Part shown: one piece after another, positions 9,725 to 16,840 of the stretch
How the letters are laid out: every line of letters starts with the position of its first letter
Numbering within the stretch: position 1 is the first letter of the stretch
Source: an uncultured Burkholderiales bacterium
GTDB lineage: Bacteria; Pseudomonadota; Gammaproteobacteria; Burkholderiales; Burkholderiaceae_C
Length of the DNA stretch: 16,840 bases
Direction of reading: 5' to 3'
NCBI GenBank assembly: GCA_903856875.1
Contig: CAIODE010000507.1
Span: 1 to 16,840, forward strand
Position numbers and translations under genes: made by a program
The notes under the pieces: model-generated
Told to the model about the DNA's origin: nothing
Database searches by the model: none
Seen by the model: only the letters and a program-made list of their open reading frames with translations

Positions 9725-11168
9725 GGACTGACTCTCTTTCTGAGACCTGAGCTTGCTCAAGCCTGTTGCGCAAGGCATCCACGACGCGCTCCATTTTCAT
9801 AAACCGCGATCCTTTGACCAGCACACTTTTGTAGGTCGATATCTGAGCCAGCACGGCTTGTTGCAAGTTGTCCATGTCTGAGAAGTGTTGCGCGCCCTCA
9901 AAAGCTTGACTGCTGTAAGCACACAAATCGCCCAAAGTGAACAAGGCCTCAATGCCCGAAGCTTTGGCAAAGGCACCCACCTCTCGGTGAAACTCAGGGC
10001 CTTGTTGACCCACTTCACCCATGTCGCCCAAAACCAATAAACGCGGCGCAGGCAACTCAGCCAGAACATCAATGGCTGCGCGCACAGAGTCGGGGTTGGC
10101 GTTGTAGGTGTCGTCGACCAAAGTGAACGCGTGGCCCTCCATCTGCCATTCGGCAGATTTGGAACGACCTTTGACGGGCTCAAAATTCTCAAGCCCCTTC
10201 ACAATGTTGGCGAGACTCATGCCAGTTGCCAATGCACAGGCGGTCGCCGCCAAAGCATTCAAAATGTTGTGGCGGCCCGCAATGTTCAATTGGCAGGGCA
10301 AAGCAGCATGGGCTGTTGTCAATTGAAACGACCATGCGCCGTTGACCCAGGCAATGTCGTGCGCCTGAACATCACCTTGCGTGAAACCAAAAGTCAATAC
10401 TTGGCGATTGCCCGCCAACTTCTTCCAAAGTTCGGTATACAGATCTTGCGCAGGAAACACCGCTACGCCATTGGGCGGCAAGTGCCGAATCACTTCACCA
10501 TTTTCGATGGCTACAGCTTCTACCGTGGCCATGAATTCTTGGTGCTCTCGTTGCGCGTTGTTCACCAAACCAATGGTGGGCTGCGCGTAACGGGTCAATA
10601 TTTCAATCTCACCCGGATGATTCATGCCCAACTCCACCACCGCACGGCGATGCTCTGGCCGCAAATTGAACAAAGTGAGTGGCACGCCAATCTCGTTGTT
10701 CAAGTTACCTTGTGTCGACAAAGACGGGCATGAAGCATCGGCTTTAAGCACAGAAGCCATCATTTGCGTGACGGTGGTTTTGCCATTGCTACCTGTCACG
10801 CCTACCAGCTGTAAATCAAATTGACGCCGCCATTGCATGGCCAATTCACCCAATGCGGCACGCGCGTTAGGCACGCAGTAGGCAGGTACTGAAACGTCTT
10901 TCAGGCAGTGAAGGTGCTCGCCCTTTAGGGGGTCTTGCGCTTCAAACAACACGGCCACCGCGCCCTGCACTTGAGCTTGTGCCAAGAATGCAGTGCCATC
11001 AAATTTTTCACCCTTCAGGGCAACAAACAAATCACCTGCCACCACACTGCGGCTGTCAGTGCGCACCGCCTTGATCATTGTGTGAGTCAGAAGTGCTTGA
11101 TCCGAGGAACCCGAAGTGGCCACGGCTTGCGGCAACCAAGTTTGAAGTTGCGTCAGCGTCATGTTCAT
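9714..11168 (-). CDS. murF: UDP-N-acetylmuramoyl-tripeptide--D-alanyl-D-alanine ligase MurF
   Basis: MurF adds D-Ala-D-Ala to the UDP-MurNAc-tripeptide, completing the cytoplasmic pentapeptide precursor. The 484-residue product has the N-terminal substrate domain with [17 protein letters not shown] (37-53), the P-loop [12 protein letters not shown] (123-134), [10 protein letters not shown] (156-165), [10 protein letters not shown] (179-188), the carbamylated-lysine region and [12 protein letters not shown] (297-308), then the C-terminal [10 protein letters not shown] (352-361) and [13 protein letters not shown] (451-463). The start at 11166-11168 lies in an ATGA overlap with the murE stop; a second in-frame ATG two codons on (11160-11162) is an alternative. 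It is somewhat longer than E. coli MurF (452). Its substrate dipeptide is made by the ddl product of this same cluster. Confidence 0.98.
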   Translation of the reverse strand: MNMTLTQLQTWLPQAVATSGSSDQALLTHTMIKAVRTDSRSVVAGDLFVALKGEKFDGTAFLAQAQVQGAVAVLFEAQDPLKGEHLHCLKDVSVPAYCVPNARAALGELAMQWRRQFDLQLVGVTGSNGKTTVTQMMASVLKADASCPSLSTQGNLNNEIGVPLTLFNLRPEHRRAVVELGMNHPGEIEILTRYAQPTIGLVNNAQREHQEFMATVEAVAIENGEVIRHLPPNGVAVFPAQDLYTELWKKLAGNRQVLTFGFTQGDVQAHDIAWVNGAWSFQLTTAHAALPCQLNIAGRHNILNALAATACALATGMSLANIVKGLENFEPVKGRSKSAEWQMEGHAFTLVDDTYNANPDSVRAAIDVLAELPAPRLLVLGDMGEVGQQGPEFHREVGAFAKASGIEALFTLGDLCAYSSQAFEGAQHFSDMDNLQQAVLAQISTYKSVLVKGSRFMKMERVVDALRNRLEQAQVSERESVHAA

Positions 11169-12748
11169 GGCTGAGGCCCCATCTGCTTCACCCCATTTGC
11201 ACGTTTGACCAGTGCTTCATGCGCGTGCAAGCGATCGTCGAAAGGGTACTTCACGCCTGCAATTTCTTGGGTGTCTTCGTGGCCTTTGCCTGCAATCAAA
11301 ATCACATCACGCCGTCCTGCTTGCATGATGGTTTGAAAAATAGCTTTACCACGGTCAAGTTCCTGATGCGCTTTGTCGGGTGCTTGCAAACCTTGACGCA
11401 TGTCTTGCAGAATTTGGTCAGGCTGTTCACTTCGTGGATTGTCACTGGTCAACACCAATTGGTGGGCCACTGATTCAGCCGCCGCCGCCATCAAGGGCCG
11501 CTTGCCAGCGTCTCGATCACCCCCACAACCCATGACACACCAAAGTTGAGATCCCAAAGCTTCTGCCAAAGGTTTCAGTGCCAACAAAGTTTGCGTCACA
11601 GCATCTGGCGTGTGCGCATAGTCCACCACGGTCAAAGGCAGTTCGAGCCCTTCCACACCAGAGACTTTTTCCATGCGACCCGGTACCGCTTTAAGTTGCT
11701 CACAAATTTGAACGATTTGAACCAGCTTGTATTTCAAAGCGCGCAAGGCCGCGATCACCCCGAGCATGTTGTCAACGTTGTAATCACCCATCAATGTAGT
11801 TTGGAGGTGAACACTTTCCTGGCCCTCGATCAGATCGAAAGCCAAGCCCGTCAAGTTCCTCGTCAAATGACGTGCTTGCAATCGAGCATCTTGTCCCCGA
11901 CTAGAGCAGGTCCAAAGGTCGATGGCTTGCCTGCGGCTAGCTGTCAAGGCTTGCTTTGAAAGATCAGCCGCCAATTTGGCACCTTGCGCATCGTCGACAT
12001 TGATCACGGCCACTTCAAGTTCAGGCCAAGCAAAGAGCGCTTGTTTAGCTTGCCAATAGGCCGCCATTGAACCGTGATAGTCCAAATGATCTTGTGTGAA
12101 ATTGGTCAACAGCGCCAATTGAATGCGCGTGCCAGCCAAGCGCTGCTCGGCAATGCCAATGGAGCTGGCTTCAATGGCACAGTGAGAGATGCCAGCCGAC
12201 ACAAACTTTCTAAACTGCGCTTGCAATAAAACAGGATCTGGCGTGGTCATGCCCGTCGACATTAAATCAGGTGGCTGGCCAACACCCAAGGTGCCCACAA
12301 CAGCACAACGGGGTTCTAAAACTTCACCATCAGCATTTGACTTCATGGCATTGATCGCATGCGCCAACCACCAAGCGGTCGAAGTTTTGCCATTGGTGCC
12401 CGTCACTGCCAAGACCTTCAGTGCTTGGCTGGGTTGCTCGTAATACGCGTCTGCAATCCAGCCTGTGTCGGCTTTCAATCCTAGATAAGAAGCCACTTGA
12501 GTGGGCACTTTGTCTGATGCAGATTGCCAAGCCGAATGCCATTGCGAACAATCTTCTGCCTCAACCAAACAAGCTGTTGCACCTTGCTCAAATGCCGATG
12601 CAACATAGGCTCGGCCATCGGTGGCCATCCCTGGCCAAGCAATGAAGCCATCACCTTTTTGGATGGTGCGACTGTCAGTGCACAAAACGCCAGTGACGTG
12701 TTGACGCAACCATTCTGCGGCTTGAGCAGGACTGTGCAAAGTTTGCAT
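11165..12748 (-). CDS. murE: UDP-N-acetylmuramoyl-L-alanyl-D-glutamate--2,6-diaminopimelate ligase MurE
   Basis: MurE adds the third residue of the stem peptide in the cytoplasm. The 527-residue product has TDSRTIQKGDGFIAWPG (24-40) in the UDP-binding domain, the P-loop AVTGTNGKTSTAWW (114-127), TTPDP (168-172), EASSIGIAEQRL (193-204), NFTQDHLDYHGSM (216-228), GDYNVDNMLG (321-330), VDYAHTPDA (375-383) and GCGGDRDAGKRP (407-418). The motif DNPRSE (436-441) is the recognised signature for meso-diaminopimelate rather than lysine, as expected in a Gram-negative organism. The ATG (12746-12748) shares its A with the TGA of ftsI (TGATG junction), and GGAGGAG in the last codons of ftsI acts as its ribosome binding site. 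It is about 30 residues longer than E. coli MurE (495). Confidence 0.98.
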   Translation of the reverse strand: MQTLHSPAQAAEWLRQHVTGVLCTDSRTIQKGDGFIAWPGMATDGRAYVASAFEQGATACLVEAEDCSQWHSAWQSASDKVPTQVASYLGLKADTGWIADAYYEQPSQALKVLAVTGTNGKTSTAWWLAHAINAMKSNADGEVLEPRCAVVGTLGVGQPPDLMSTGMTTPDPVLLQAQFRKFVSAGISHCAIEASSIGIAEQRLAGTRIQLALLTNFTQDHLDYHGSMAAYWQAKQALFAWPELEVAVINVDDAQGAKLAADLSKQALTASRRQAIDLWTCSSRGQDARLQARHLTRNLTGLAFDLIEGQESVHLQTTLMGDYNVDNMLGVIAALRALKYKLVQIVQICEQLKAVPGRMEKVSGVEGLELPLTVVDYAHTPDAVTQTLLALKPLAEALGSQLWCVMGCGGDRDAGKRPLMAAAAESVAHQLVLTSDNPRSEQPDQILQDMRQGLQAPDKAHQELDRGKAIFQTIMQAGRRDVILIAGKGHEDTQEIAGVKYPFDDRLHAHEALVKRANGVKQMGPQP

Positions 12749-14481
12749 CAGAACGACTCCTCCACACCATTGGCCACAATTTGCGGCTTGACACTCATGT
12801 CGGGTTGCACGCCCAACAAGCGCAGGCTTTGCTGCACGGTTTGACTGAACACGGGTGCCGCGACATCGCCGCCAAAGTAAACACCGTTGCTGGGCTCATC
12901 AATCATGACAGCGACCACGATGCGGGGATGCTCTATGGGAGCCATGCCCACAAAAACACCGCGGTACTTTTTGCCTGCGTAGCCTTTGCCTTCTTGCTTG
13001 TGTGCCGTTCCGGTTTTACCGCCGACCGAATAGCCAATGGCTTGCGCTTTAGGGGCCGTGCCGCCTGGGCCTGCTGCCAAGTTCAGCATGTGCCGCATGG
13101 CCTTGGCATTTTCAGGGCTGATCACGGGAACTCCGGCAGGGATTTGACCGTTCTTGATCAAAGTGGCGGGCAAGGATTTGCCGTCACTTGCAAAGATGGT
13201 GTAGGCGCGCGCCATTTGAAACAAGCTGGTTGAAACGCCATAGCCATAACTCATAGTGGCTTGCTCCACAGGGCGCCATGTTTTAGCCGCACGCAAACGA
13301 CCACTTACCACGCCTGGAAATGGCAACTGCGGTTTTTGTCCCAGACCAACGGCTGTGAACATCTCCCACATTTCCCGTGGCTGCATTTGCATGGCAATTT
13401 TCACCGTGCCCACATTGCTTGATTTTTGAATCACTTCATTGACAGTGAGTGCGCCGTGAGGGTGCGAATCGGTGATTGTTGAACCTGTGATGTTGATGCT
13501 GCCGGGTGCAGTTTGAATGATGGTTTCCGGCTTGATGATGCCCTTTTCCAATGCCAATGCAATGGCAAAAGGTTTCATGGTGGAGCCTGGCTCAAAACTG
13601 TCTGTGAGCGCTCGATTGCGCAATTGTTCGCCGCTTAAATTCACACGCTTGTCAGGGGAATAGCTTGGGTAATTAGCGAGTGCCAGTATTTCGCCCGACT
13701 GCGCATCAAGGACCACCACACTGCCCGCTTTGGCTTTATTTTGAAGAACCGCTTCACGCAGCTTTTGATACGCAAAGAATTGAACCTTGCTGTCAATGCT
13801 CAATTGCAAATCTTCGCCATCAACCGGCGGTGTCATTTGTCCCACATCTTCGACCACACGACCGAGTCGATCTTTGATCACTCGGCGTGCGCCAGGTTTA
13901 CCAGACAGTTGATTTTGAAAAATCAACTCAATGCCTTCTTGGCCTTTGTCTTCGACATTGGTAAAGCCCACAATGTGCGCCGCTGATTCACCCTCGGGGT
14001 ACAAGCGTTTGTATTCTTTGATGGTGTAGATGCCCTTGATGTTCAGGGCCAAAATTTGCTTCACCACCGGCTCGTCCATTTGGCGACGCAGCCACACAAA
14101 AGTTTTGTCTTCGTTCTCTAATTTTTTGGCCAACTCTGCGGGCGATATTTCAAGCAATTGACTCAACTGGCGTAAACCATCAGGCGAACGGTCGAGTTCT
14201 TCTGGATTGGCCCACACACTGGGCGCAGGCACACTGGAAGCCAAGATCAAACCATTGCGGTCCAAAATGCGACCGCGGTTGGCAGGCAATGTCAAAGTTC
14301 TGGCGAAGCGAACTTCACCTTGACGTTTGTAAAAAGCGTTTTCAAAGACTTGAACATAAAAAGCCCGAACGGCCAAGCCAACAAAGGCCAAGGCCATGGC
14401 GGCCACAATGAGTTTGCTGCGCCAAACTGGCGTTTTGCTGGCCAGCAAAGGGCTAGAGGACAGCTGAACACTGCGGCTCAT
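12748..14481 (-). CDS. ftsI: Septal peptidoglycan transpeptidase FtsI (PBP3)
   Basis: FtsI is the class B penicillin-binding protein that crosslinks septal peptidoglycan and activates FtsW. The 577-residue product has a short cytoplasmic tail, one transmembrane anchor (about 22-44), a pedestal domain with RGRILDRNG (69-77), and a C-terminal transpeptidase domain. The three active-site motifs are present: STMK (300-303, Ser300 nucleophile), SSN (354-356) and KTGT (489-492). Length is near that of E. coli PBP3 (588). The ATG at 14479-14481 overlaps the ftsL stop as ATGA and follows GAGG seven bases upstream. Class A PBPs are excluded because there is no glycosyltransferase domain. Position next to ftsL and murE supports FtsI rather than the elongation enzyme MrdA. 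Confidence 0.98.
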   Translation of the reverse strand: MSRSVQLSSSPLLASKTPVWRSKLIVAAMALAFVGLAVRAFYVQVFENAFYKRQGEVRFARTLTLPANRGRILDRNGLILASSVPAPSVWANPEELDRSPDGLRQLSQLLEISPAELAKKLENEDKTFVWLRRQMDEPVVKQILALNIKGIYTIKEYKRLYPEGESAAHIVGFTNVEDKGQEGIELIFQNQLSGKPGARRVIKDRLGRVVEDVGQMTPPVDGEDLQLSIDSKVQFFAYQKLREAVLQNKAKAGSVVVLDAQSGEILALANYPSYSPDKRVNLSGEQLRNRALTDSFEPGSTMKPFAIALALEKGIIKPETIIQTAPGSINITGSTITDSHPHGALTVNEVIQKSSNVGTVKIAMQMQPREMWEMFTAVGLGQKPQLPFPGVVSGRLRAAKTWRPVEQATMSYGYGVSTSLFQMARAYTIFASDGKSLPATLIKNGQIPAGVPVISPENAKAMRHMLNLAAGPGGTAPKAQAIGYSVGGKTGTAHKQEGKGYAGKKYRGVFVGMAPIEHPRIVVAVMIDEPSNGVYFGGDVAAPVFSQTVQQSLRLLGVQPDMSVKPQIVANGVEESF

Positions 14482-14810
14482 GGTTTGGCCTCGGTCGATT
14501 TTTCAGGCTTTTGCGCAGCCACTTTTTGTGAGCTGGCTTGCAAATCTGAAGGCTGCTTCACATACTGGGTAATGCCCGGTGTGACCAAACGCATTTGCAA
14601 TTGTTGCTTGGCAATTTGTTCAATGCGCAGCGGCGATGCTTGTGAGCGACGCTCTAATTGCAAACGCTCGTGCTCCAACTCAAGACGCATCGCCTCTTTC
14701 ATGGCAGCTTCCAAAATCATGAACGAGCGACGTGCTTCGTAATGACTGTGCACCAAAAACATGGCCGACAAAATGATGGCGATGACCAAGAACAAATTCA
14801 TGCGCGTCAT
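14478..14810 (-). CDS. ftsL: Cell division protein FtsL
   Basis: FtsL is a small bitopic inner-membrane protein that forms a coiled-coil complex with FtsB and FtsQ and activates FtsWI. The 110-residue product has a very short cytoplasmic end, one hydrophobic helix (about 5-21), then a long helical heptad-like stretch rich in Glu, Leu, Arg and Met (about 24-62, for example [17 protein letters not shown]), and a Pro/Ala/Lys/Ser-rich tail (about 88-110). FtsL sequences are poorly conserved, so the call rests on architecture, size (E. coli 121) and position between rsmH and ftsI. The start overlaps the rsmH stop as ATGA; an ATG three codons later is a possible alternative. The ribosome binding site is weak, so translation probably depends on coupling to rsmH. 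Confidence 0.93.
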   Translation of the reverse strand: MTRMNLFLVIAIILSAMFLVHSHYEARRSFMILEAAMKEAMRLELEHERLQLERRSQASPLRIEQIAKQQLQMRLVTPGITQYVKQPSDLQASSQKVAAQKPEKSTEAKP

Positions 14811-15739
14811 ACCAGCACCGCCGTTCTTTCAGCCACGCGCATGATGGCGCTGCGTGACCGTGGATTGGCAGCCACTTCGGCATCGCTTGGCCGAATTCGT
14901 TCCAAAGACTTCAGCTTCATGGGCTGCGGCACTGCGAAAGGCGCGCGGCGGTCATAGACCTCTTTGGAATGCTTCGCAATAAATTGCTTCACGATGCGAT
15001 CTTCCAAAGAGTGAAAACTGATCACCACCAAACGACCGCCAGGCTGCAACACTTCAAGGCTGGCTTCTAGCGCTTGTTCAAGCTCCTCAAGCTCGGCGTT
15101 GATGAAAATCCGAAGAGCCTGAAATGTCCGCGTTGCAGGGTCCTTGCCCGGCTCGCGGGTTTTGACCGTACTAGCCACGATCCCGGCCAAATCGGCGGTG
15201 GATGAAATTGGGCCCCGCTCTTGTCGGCGAGCCACAATCGCCTTTGCAATCGGAAAAGCAAACCGTTCTTCGCCATAGTCACGCACCACCTCCGTGATCT
15301 GATCCACACTGGCAGAGGCCAGCCACTCGGCCACACTTTGACCGCGCGTGGTGTCCATGCGCATGTCCAAGGGGCCATCGAAACGAAACGAAAAACCCCT
15401 CTCGGGGTTGTCAATTTGGGGGGAGCTGATGCCCAGGTCCATCAACACGCCTGCAATGCTGCCAGCTGGCAATTCACCCAGGTGTCTGAAGCCTTCGTGC
15501 CGAATTGAAAAACGCGCATCCTTGATTTGCGTTGCCTCTGCGATGGCCTCGACGTCTTTGTCAAATGCAATGAGCTGCGCACCCTCAGGCAAACGCGACA
15601 AGATCAAGCGTGAATGACCGCCGCGGCCAAAAGTGGCGTCTACATAAATACCTTTTGGGTCGCCTACGGCTGCACTGTCTAACAATGCATCGACTGCTTC
15701 AGTGAGCAAGACGGTGGTGTGTTGCCAATGGGTCGTCAC
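14807..15739 (-). CDS. rsmH: 16S rRNA (cytosine(1402)-N(4))-methyltransferase RsmH (MraW)
   Basis: RsmH uses S-adenosylmethionine to methylate N4 of C1402 in 16S rRNA near the ribosomal P site. The 310-residue product (E. coli 313) has the N-terminal [13 protein letters not shown] (7-19), the SAM-binding motif [12 protein letters not shown] (32-43), AFDKD (58-62), [12 protein letters not shown] (99-110), GPLDMRMD (122-129), and the C-terminal [13 protein letters not shown] (239-251) and [10 protein letters not shown] (292-301). I place the start at the GTG at 15737-15739: it puts HTTVLL at the usual distance from the N-terminus and has GAGG five bases upstream, overlapping the mraZ stop codon. 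The frame is open 46 codons further up, but that stretch lies within mraZ and does not resemble RsmH. It follows mraZ by 7 bp. Confidence 0.97.
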   Translation of the reverse strand: MTTHWQHTTVLLTEAVDALLDSAAVGDPKGIYVDATFGRGGHSRLILSRLPEGAQLIAFDKDVEAIAEATQIKDARFSIRHEGFRHLGELPAGSIAGVLMDLGISSPQIDNPERGFSFRFDGPLDMRMDTTRGQSVAEWLASASVDQITEVVRDYGEERFAFPIAKAIVARRQERGPISSTADLAGIVASTVKTREPGKDPATRTFQALRIFINAELEELEQALEASLEVLQPGGRLVVISFHSLEDRIVKQFIAKHSKEVYDRRAPFAVPQPMKLKSLERIRPSDAEVAANPRSRSAIMRVAERTAVLV

Positions 15740-15749
15740 ACAGGCCTCA
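15740..15749 (-). promoter_or_regulatory. rsmH ribosome binding site fused to mraZ stop
   Basis: The sequence TGAGGCCTGT just before the rsmH GTG contains the mraZ TGA stop (15747-15749) and a GAGG Shine-Dalgarno (15745-15748). The two signals share bases, so ribosomes ending on mraZ stand on the rsmH binding site. This element decides in favour of the GTG start. Confidence 0.7.
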
Positions 15750-16175
15750 GAACGAAAAGTCCTTGAAGACATCGGGCATGTCGCCCTGCATGGCTTTGGC
15801 TTCTTGGGTGTCGTAGGCTGTTTTGTCCCACAACTCAAAGTGATTGCCCATTCCGAGCAAGATGGTGTCTTTGGCAATGCCCGCCGCTGTGCGCAACTCA
15901 GGCGAGATCAACACGCGGCCCGTGCCGTCCATGTCAACGTCCATGGCATTGCCCAAGAAGATTCTCTTCCACCACTGAGCCTCCATGGGTAACTGTGCAA
16001 TGCGCTCACGAAAGCGCTCCCACTCTGTGCGGGGGAACATCATCAAGCAGCCATGGGGGTGTTTGGTGATGGTGAGTTGCCCACCTGCGGTGGCACTCAA
16101 AACCTCGCGGTGACGCGTTGGCACCGACAGGCGACCCTTGGCGTCCAAACTCAACGAAGATGCACCTTGAAACAC
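15747..16175 (-). CDS. mraZ: Transcriptional regulator MraZ
   Basis: MraZ is a double AbrB-like (SpoVT/AbrB) DNA-binding protein that forms ring-shaped oligomers and, in E. coli, represses its own operon. The 142-residue product (E. coli 152) has two repeats of the family motif: [16 protein letters not shown] (8-23) and [16 protein letters not shown] (80-95). The reading frame is open upstream to an ATG at 16281-16283, but those 36 extra residues are unlike MraZ, and homologues begin at the equivalent of [15 protein letters not shown] therefore choose the GTG at 16173-16175, with GAG at -9 to -7 and AGGA slightly further up. It is the first gene of the cluster and lies just downstream of repeats resembling its own operator, suggesting autoregulation. 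Confidence 0.95.
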   Translation of the reverse strand: MFQGASSLSLDAKGRLSVPTRHREVLSATAGGQLTITKHPHGCLMMFPRTEWERFRERIAQLPMEAQWWKRIFLGNAMDVDMDGTGRVLISPELRTAAGIAKDTILLGMGNHFELWDKTAYDTQEAKAMQGDMPDVFKDFSF

Positions 16176-16210
16176 TTGATTCTCAATTCCTGATGACGAA
16201 ATAAGCAATT

Positions 16211-16245
16211 TGGGTTTTTTCCCACTTAATTGCACTTTTTTGCAC
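16211..16245 (-). promoter_or_regulatory. Probable MraZ operator: three direct repeats with 10-bp spacing
   Basis: On the minus strand the 5-base units GTGCA (16241-16245), GTGCA (16231-16235) and GTGGG (16221-16225) start exactly 10 bp apart, separated by A/T-only 5-bp spacers. E. coli MraZ binds three TGGGN repeats separated by 5 nt just upstream of mraZ, and mycoplasma MraZ binds AAGTG-type repeats, so period, number, core and place all agree. The last unit also belongs to an inverted repeat, TGGG-AAAAAA-CCCA (16211-16224). The block lies 36-70 bp upstream of the mraZ start codon. Binding by the local MraZ is inferred. Confidence 0.72.
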
Positions 16246-16255
16246 TGTATCAGGT

Positions 16256-16283
16256 ATTCACACACCCGCAAGGGGGTTTTCAA
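16256..16283 (-). promoter_or_regulatory. Candidate proximal mraZ promoter
   Basis: On the minus strand TTGAAA (16278-16283, five of six matches to the sigma-70 -35 box) is followed after 16 bp by GTGAAT (16256-16261), which is a half match to the -10 box but is preceded by TGT, an extended -10 element. Transcription would start near 16249, placing the three MraZ boxes just downstream, as expected for repression. The -10 is weak, so this is tentative. Confidence 0.33.
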
Positions 16284-16410
16284 GTTTTTTCAATGAAATC
16301 AAGGGCTTAGGGCATACTTTGCAAGCGAATGTGATTGGAAAAATCCTTGAAAATTAGGTACTTAGAACTTGGTCTGCAAGTAACTTCTGAGGCATTTGAC
16401 GAATCAAAAA

Positions 16411-16439
16411 ATAATTCAAATTTTTACAAAAAATTCCAA
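16411..16439 (-). promoter_or_regulatory. Candidate distal mraZ promoter
   Basis: On the minus strand TTGGAA (16434-16439) and AATTAT (16411-16416) are separated by 17 bp, each with four of six matches to the sigma-70 consensus. They lie in a strongly AT-rich stretch about 30 bp after the dksA terminator. If used, the mraZ transcript would have a leader of over 200 nt. Chance matches are common in AT-rich DNA, so confidence is low. Confidence 0.25.
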
Positions 16440-16466
16440 GGGCACAACAAATGTTGTTTGAATGCG

Positions 16467-16494
16467 AAAAAAAGGCCCCTGGTGGAGCCTTTTT
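16467..16494 (-). terminator. Rho-independent terminator of dksA
   Basis: On the minus strand the sequence AAAAAGGCTCC, loop ACCA, then GGGGCCTTTTT forms an 11-bp stem (one G-T pair) followed by further T residues, seven T in all. It lies about 20 bp after the dksA stop codon. It separates dksA transcription from the dcw cluster. The opposite strand also has a T tract after the stem, so it could work both ways, but no plus-strand gene is present. Confidence 0.88.
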
Positions 16495-16515
16495 AAAGTC
16501 ATCAGCAGCCTCAAT

Positions 16516-16840
16516 TTAATCTCCAAACATTTTCTGTTTGAGTTCGCGACGCTGCTGTGCTTCTAATGACAAATTGGCAGTTGGACGCGCCAACAAACGG
16601 CCCACGCCAATGGGTTCACCCGTTTCATCACAGTAGCCATAGTCACCTGAATCGATGCGCTGAATGGATTGCTCGATTTTCTTCAGCAACTTGCGCTCAC
16701 GATCGCGTGTACGCAACTCTAAAGCGTGCTCTTCTTCAATGGTGGCGCGGTCTGCGGGATCGGGCACCACCACAGTGTCTTCGCGCTAATGCTGGGTGGT
16801 TTCACCTGCATTGGCCAAAATTCCGTGCTTAAGGATCACC
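16516..16840 (-). pseudogene. dksA: RNA polymerase-binding factor DksA, 3' part, with an in-frame TAG (5' end outside window)
   Basis: DksA binds the RNA polymerase secondary channel and with ppGpp mediates the stringent response. Reading from the right edge, the frame gives ILANAGETTQH, then a TAG at 16786-16788, then REDTVVVPDPADRATIEEEH and onward to the end KQKMFGD. Both sides of the stop match the DksA family in the same frame, and the stopped position is normally leucine (HLREDT), so one base change from TTG would explain it. After the stop, the coiled-coil tip motif DPADRA, the second helix (ELRTRDRERKLLKKIEQSI) and the C-terminal globular region (GYCDETGEPIG, RLLARPTA) remain. Re-initiation at one of three GTG codons (16765-16773) would give about 85 residues lacking the first coiled-coil helix, and no Shine-Dalgarno is visible there. 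Only one of the four zinc-site cysteines is present. Sequencing error is possible. Confidence 0.8.

Noticed and set aside
10131..10733. Plus-strand open frame of 200 codons antisense to murF
   Set aside because: Fully covered by murF with all family motifs; no recognisable protein and no promoter or ribosome binding site stands out.
16176..16283. Longer mraZ starting at the ATG at 16281-16283
   Set aside because: The extra 36 residues do not resemble MraZ and would cover the operator-like repeats; the GTG at 16173-16175 matches the family N-terminus.
1..16840. A new defence, mobile or biosynthetic system within the window
   Set aside because: All long minus-strand frames are assigned to dcw genes or dksA in the standard order; no transposase, integrase, direct-repeat array or unexplained gene is present.

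Overview
This window carries an almost complete division and cell wall (dcw) gene cluster. Every gene lies on the minus strand. Read in the direction of transcription (high to low coordinates) the order is mraZ, rsmH, ftsL, ftsI, murE, murF, mraY, murD, ftsW, murG, murC, ddl, ftsQ, ftsA and the first 45 codons of ftsZ, which runs off the left edge. The order is the same as in Escherichia coli, with nothing inserted or missing. Upstream of the cluster, at the right edge, is the 3' part of a dksA gene. The protein sequences (single-cysteine DksA ending KQKMFGD, MraZ starting at [14 protein letters not shown], meso-diaminopimelate-type MurE, a long MurD) and the moderate GC content suggest a Gram-negative betaproteobacterium of the order Burkholderiales, probably Comamonadaceae. 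The taxon is inferred from familiarity with these protein types, not from a search.

Layout: positions 1-137 hold the 5' end of ftsZ; 138-266 is a 129-bp AT-rich spacer with the ftsZ ribosome binding site; 267-1496 ftsA; 1535-2323 ftsQ; 2320-3297 ddl; 3294-4703 murC; 4700-5761 murG; 5758-7032 ftsW; 7029-8543 murD; 8546-9724 mraY; 9714-11168 murF; 11165-12748 murE; 12748-14481 ftsI; 14478-14810 ftsL; 14807-15739 rsmH; 15747-16175 mraZ; 16176-16515 a control region (MraZ boxes, candidate promoters, dksA terminator); 16516-16840 the interrupted dksA.

The genes cover the cytoplasmic and membrane steps of peptidoglycan synthesis: MurC, MurD, MurE and MurF build the UDP-MurNAc-pentapeptide with D-Ala-D-Ala from Ddl; MraY and MurG make lipid I and lipid II; FtsW and FtsI polymerise and crosslink septal glycan. 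The cluster also encodes divisome proteins FtsL, FtsQ, FtsA and FtsZ. MraZ and RsmH lead the operon as transcriptional regulator and 16S rRNA methyltransferase. Eight junctions are ATGA overlaps of 4 bp and no intergenic gap exceeds 7 bp from mraZ to ftsQ, so the block is probably one translationally coupled transcript.

The core is a textbook dcw cluster and I see no new system in it. The two observations most worth following are at the right end: an in-frame TAG stop where DksA should have a leucine, and three 10-bp-spaced direct repeats upstream of mraZ that look like MraZ operator boxes. No tRNA, rRNA, CRISPR array, insertion sequence or prophage signal was seen.
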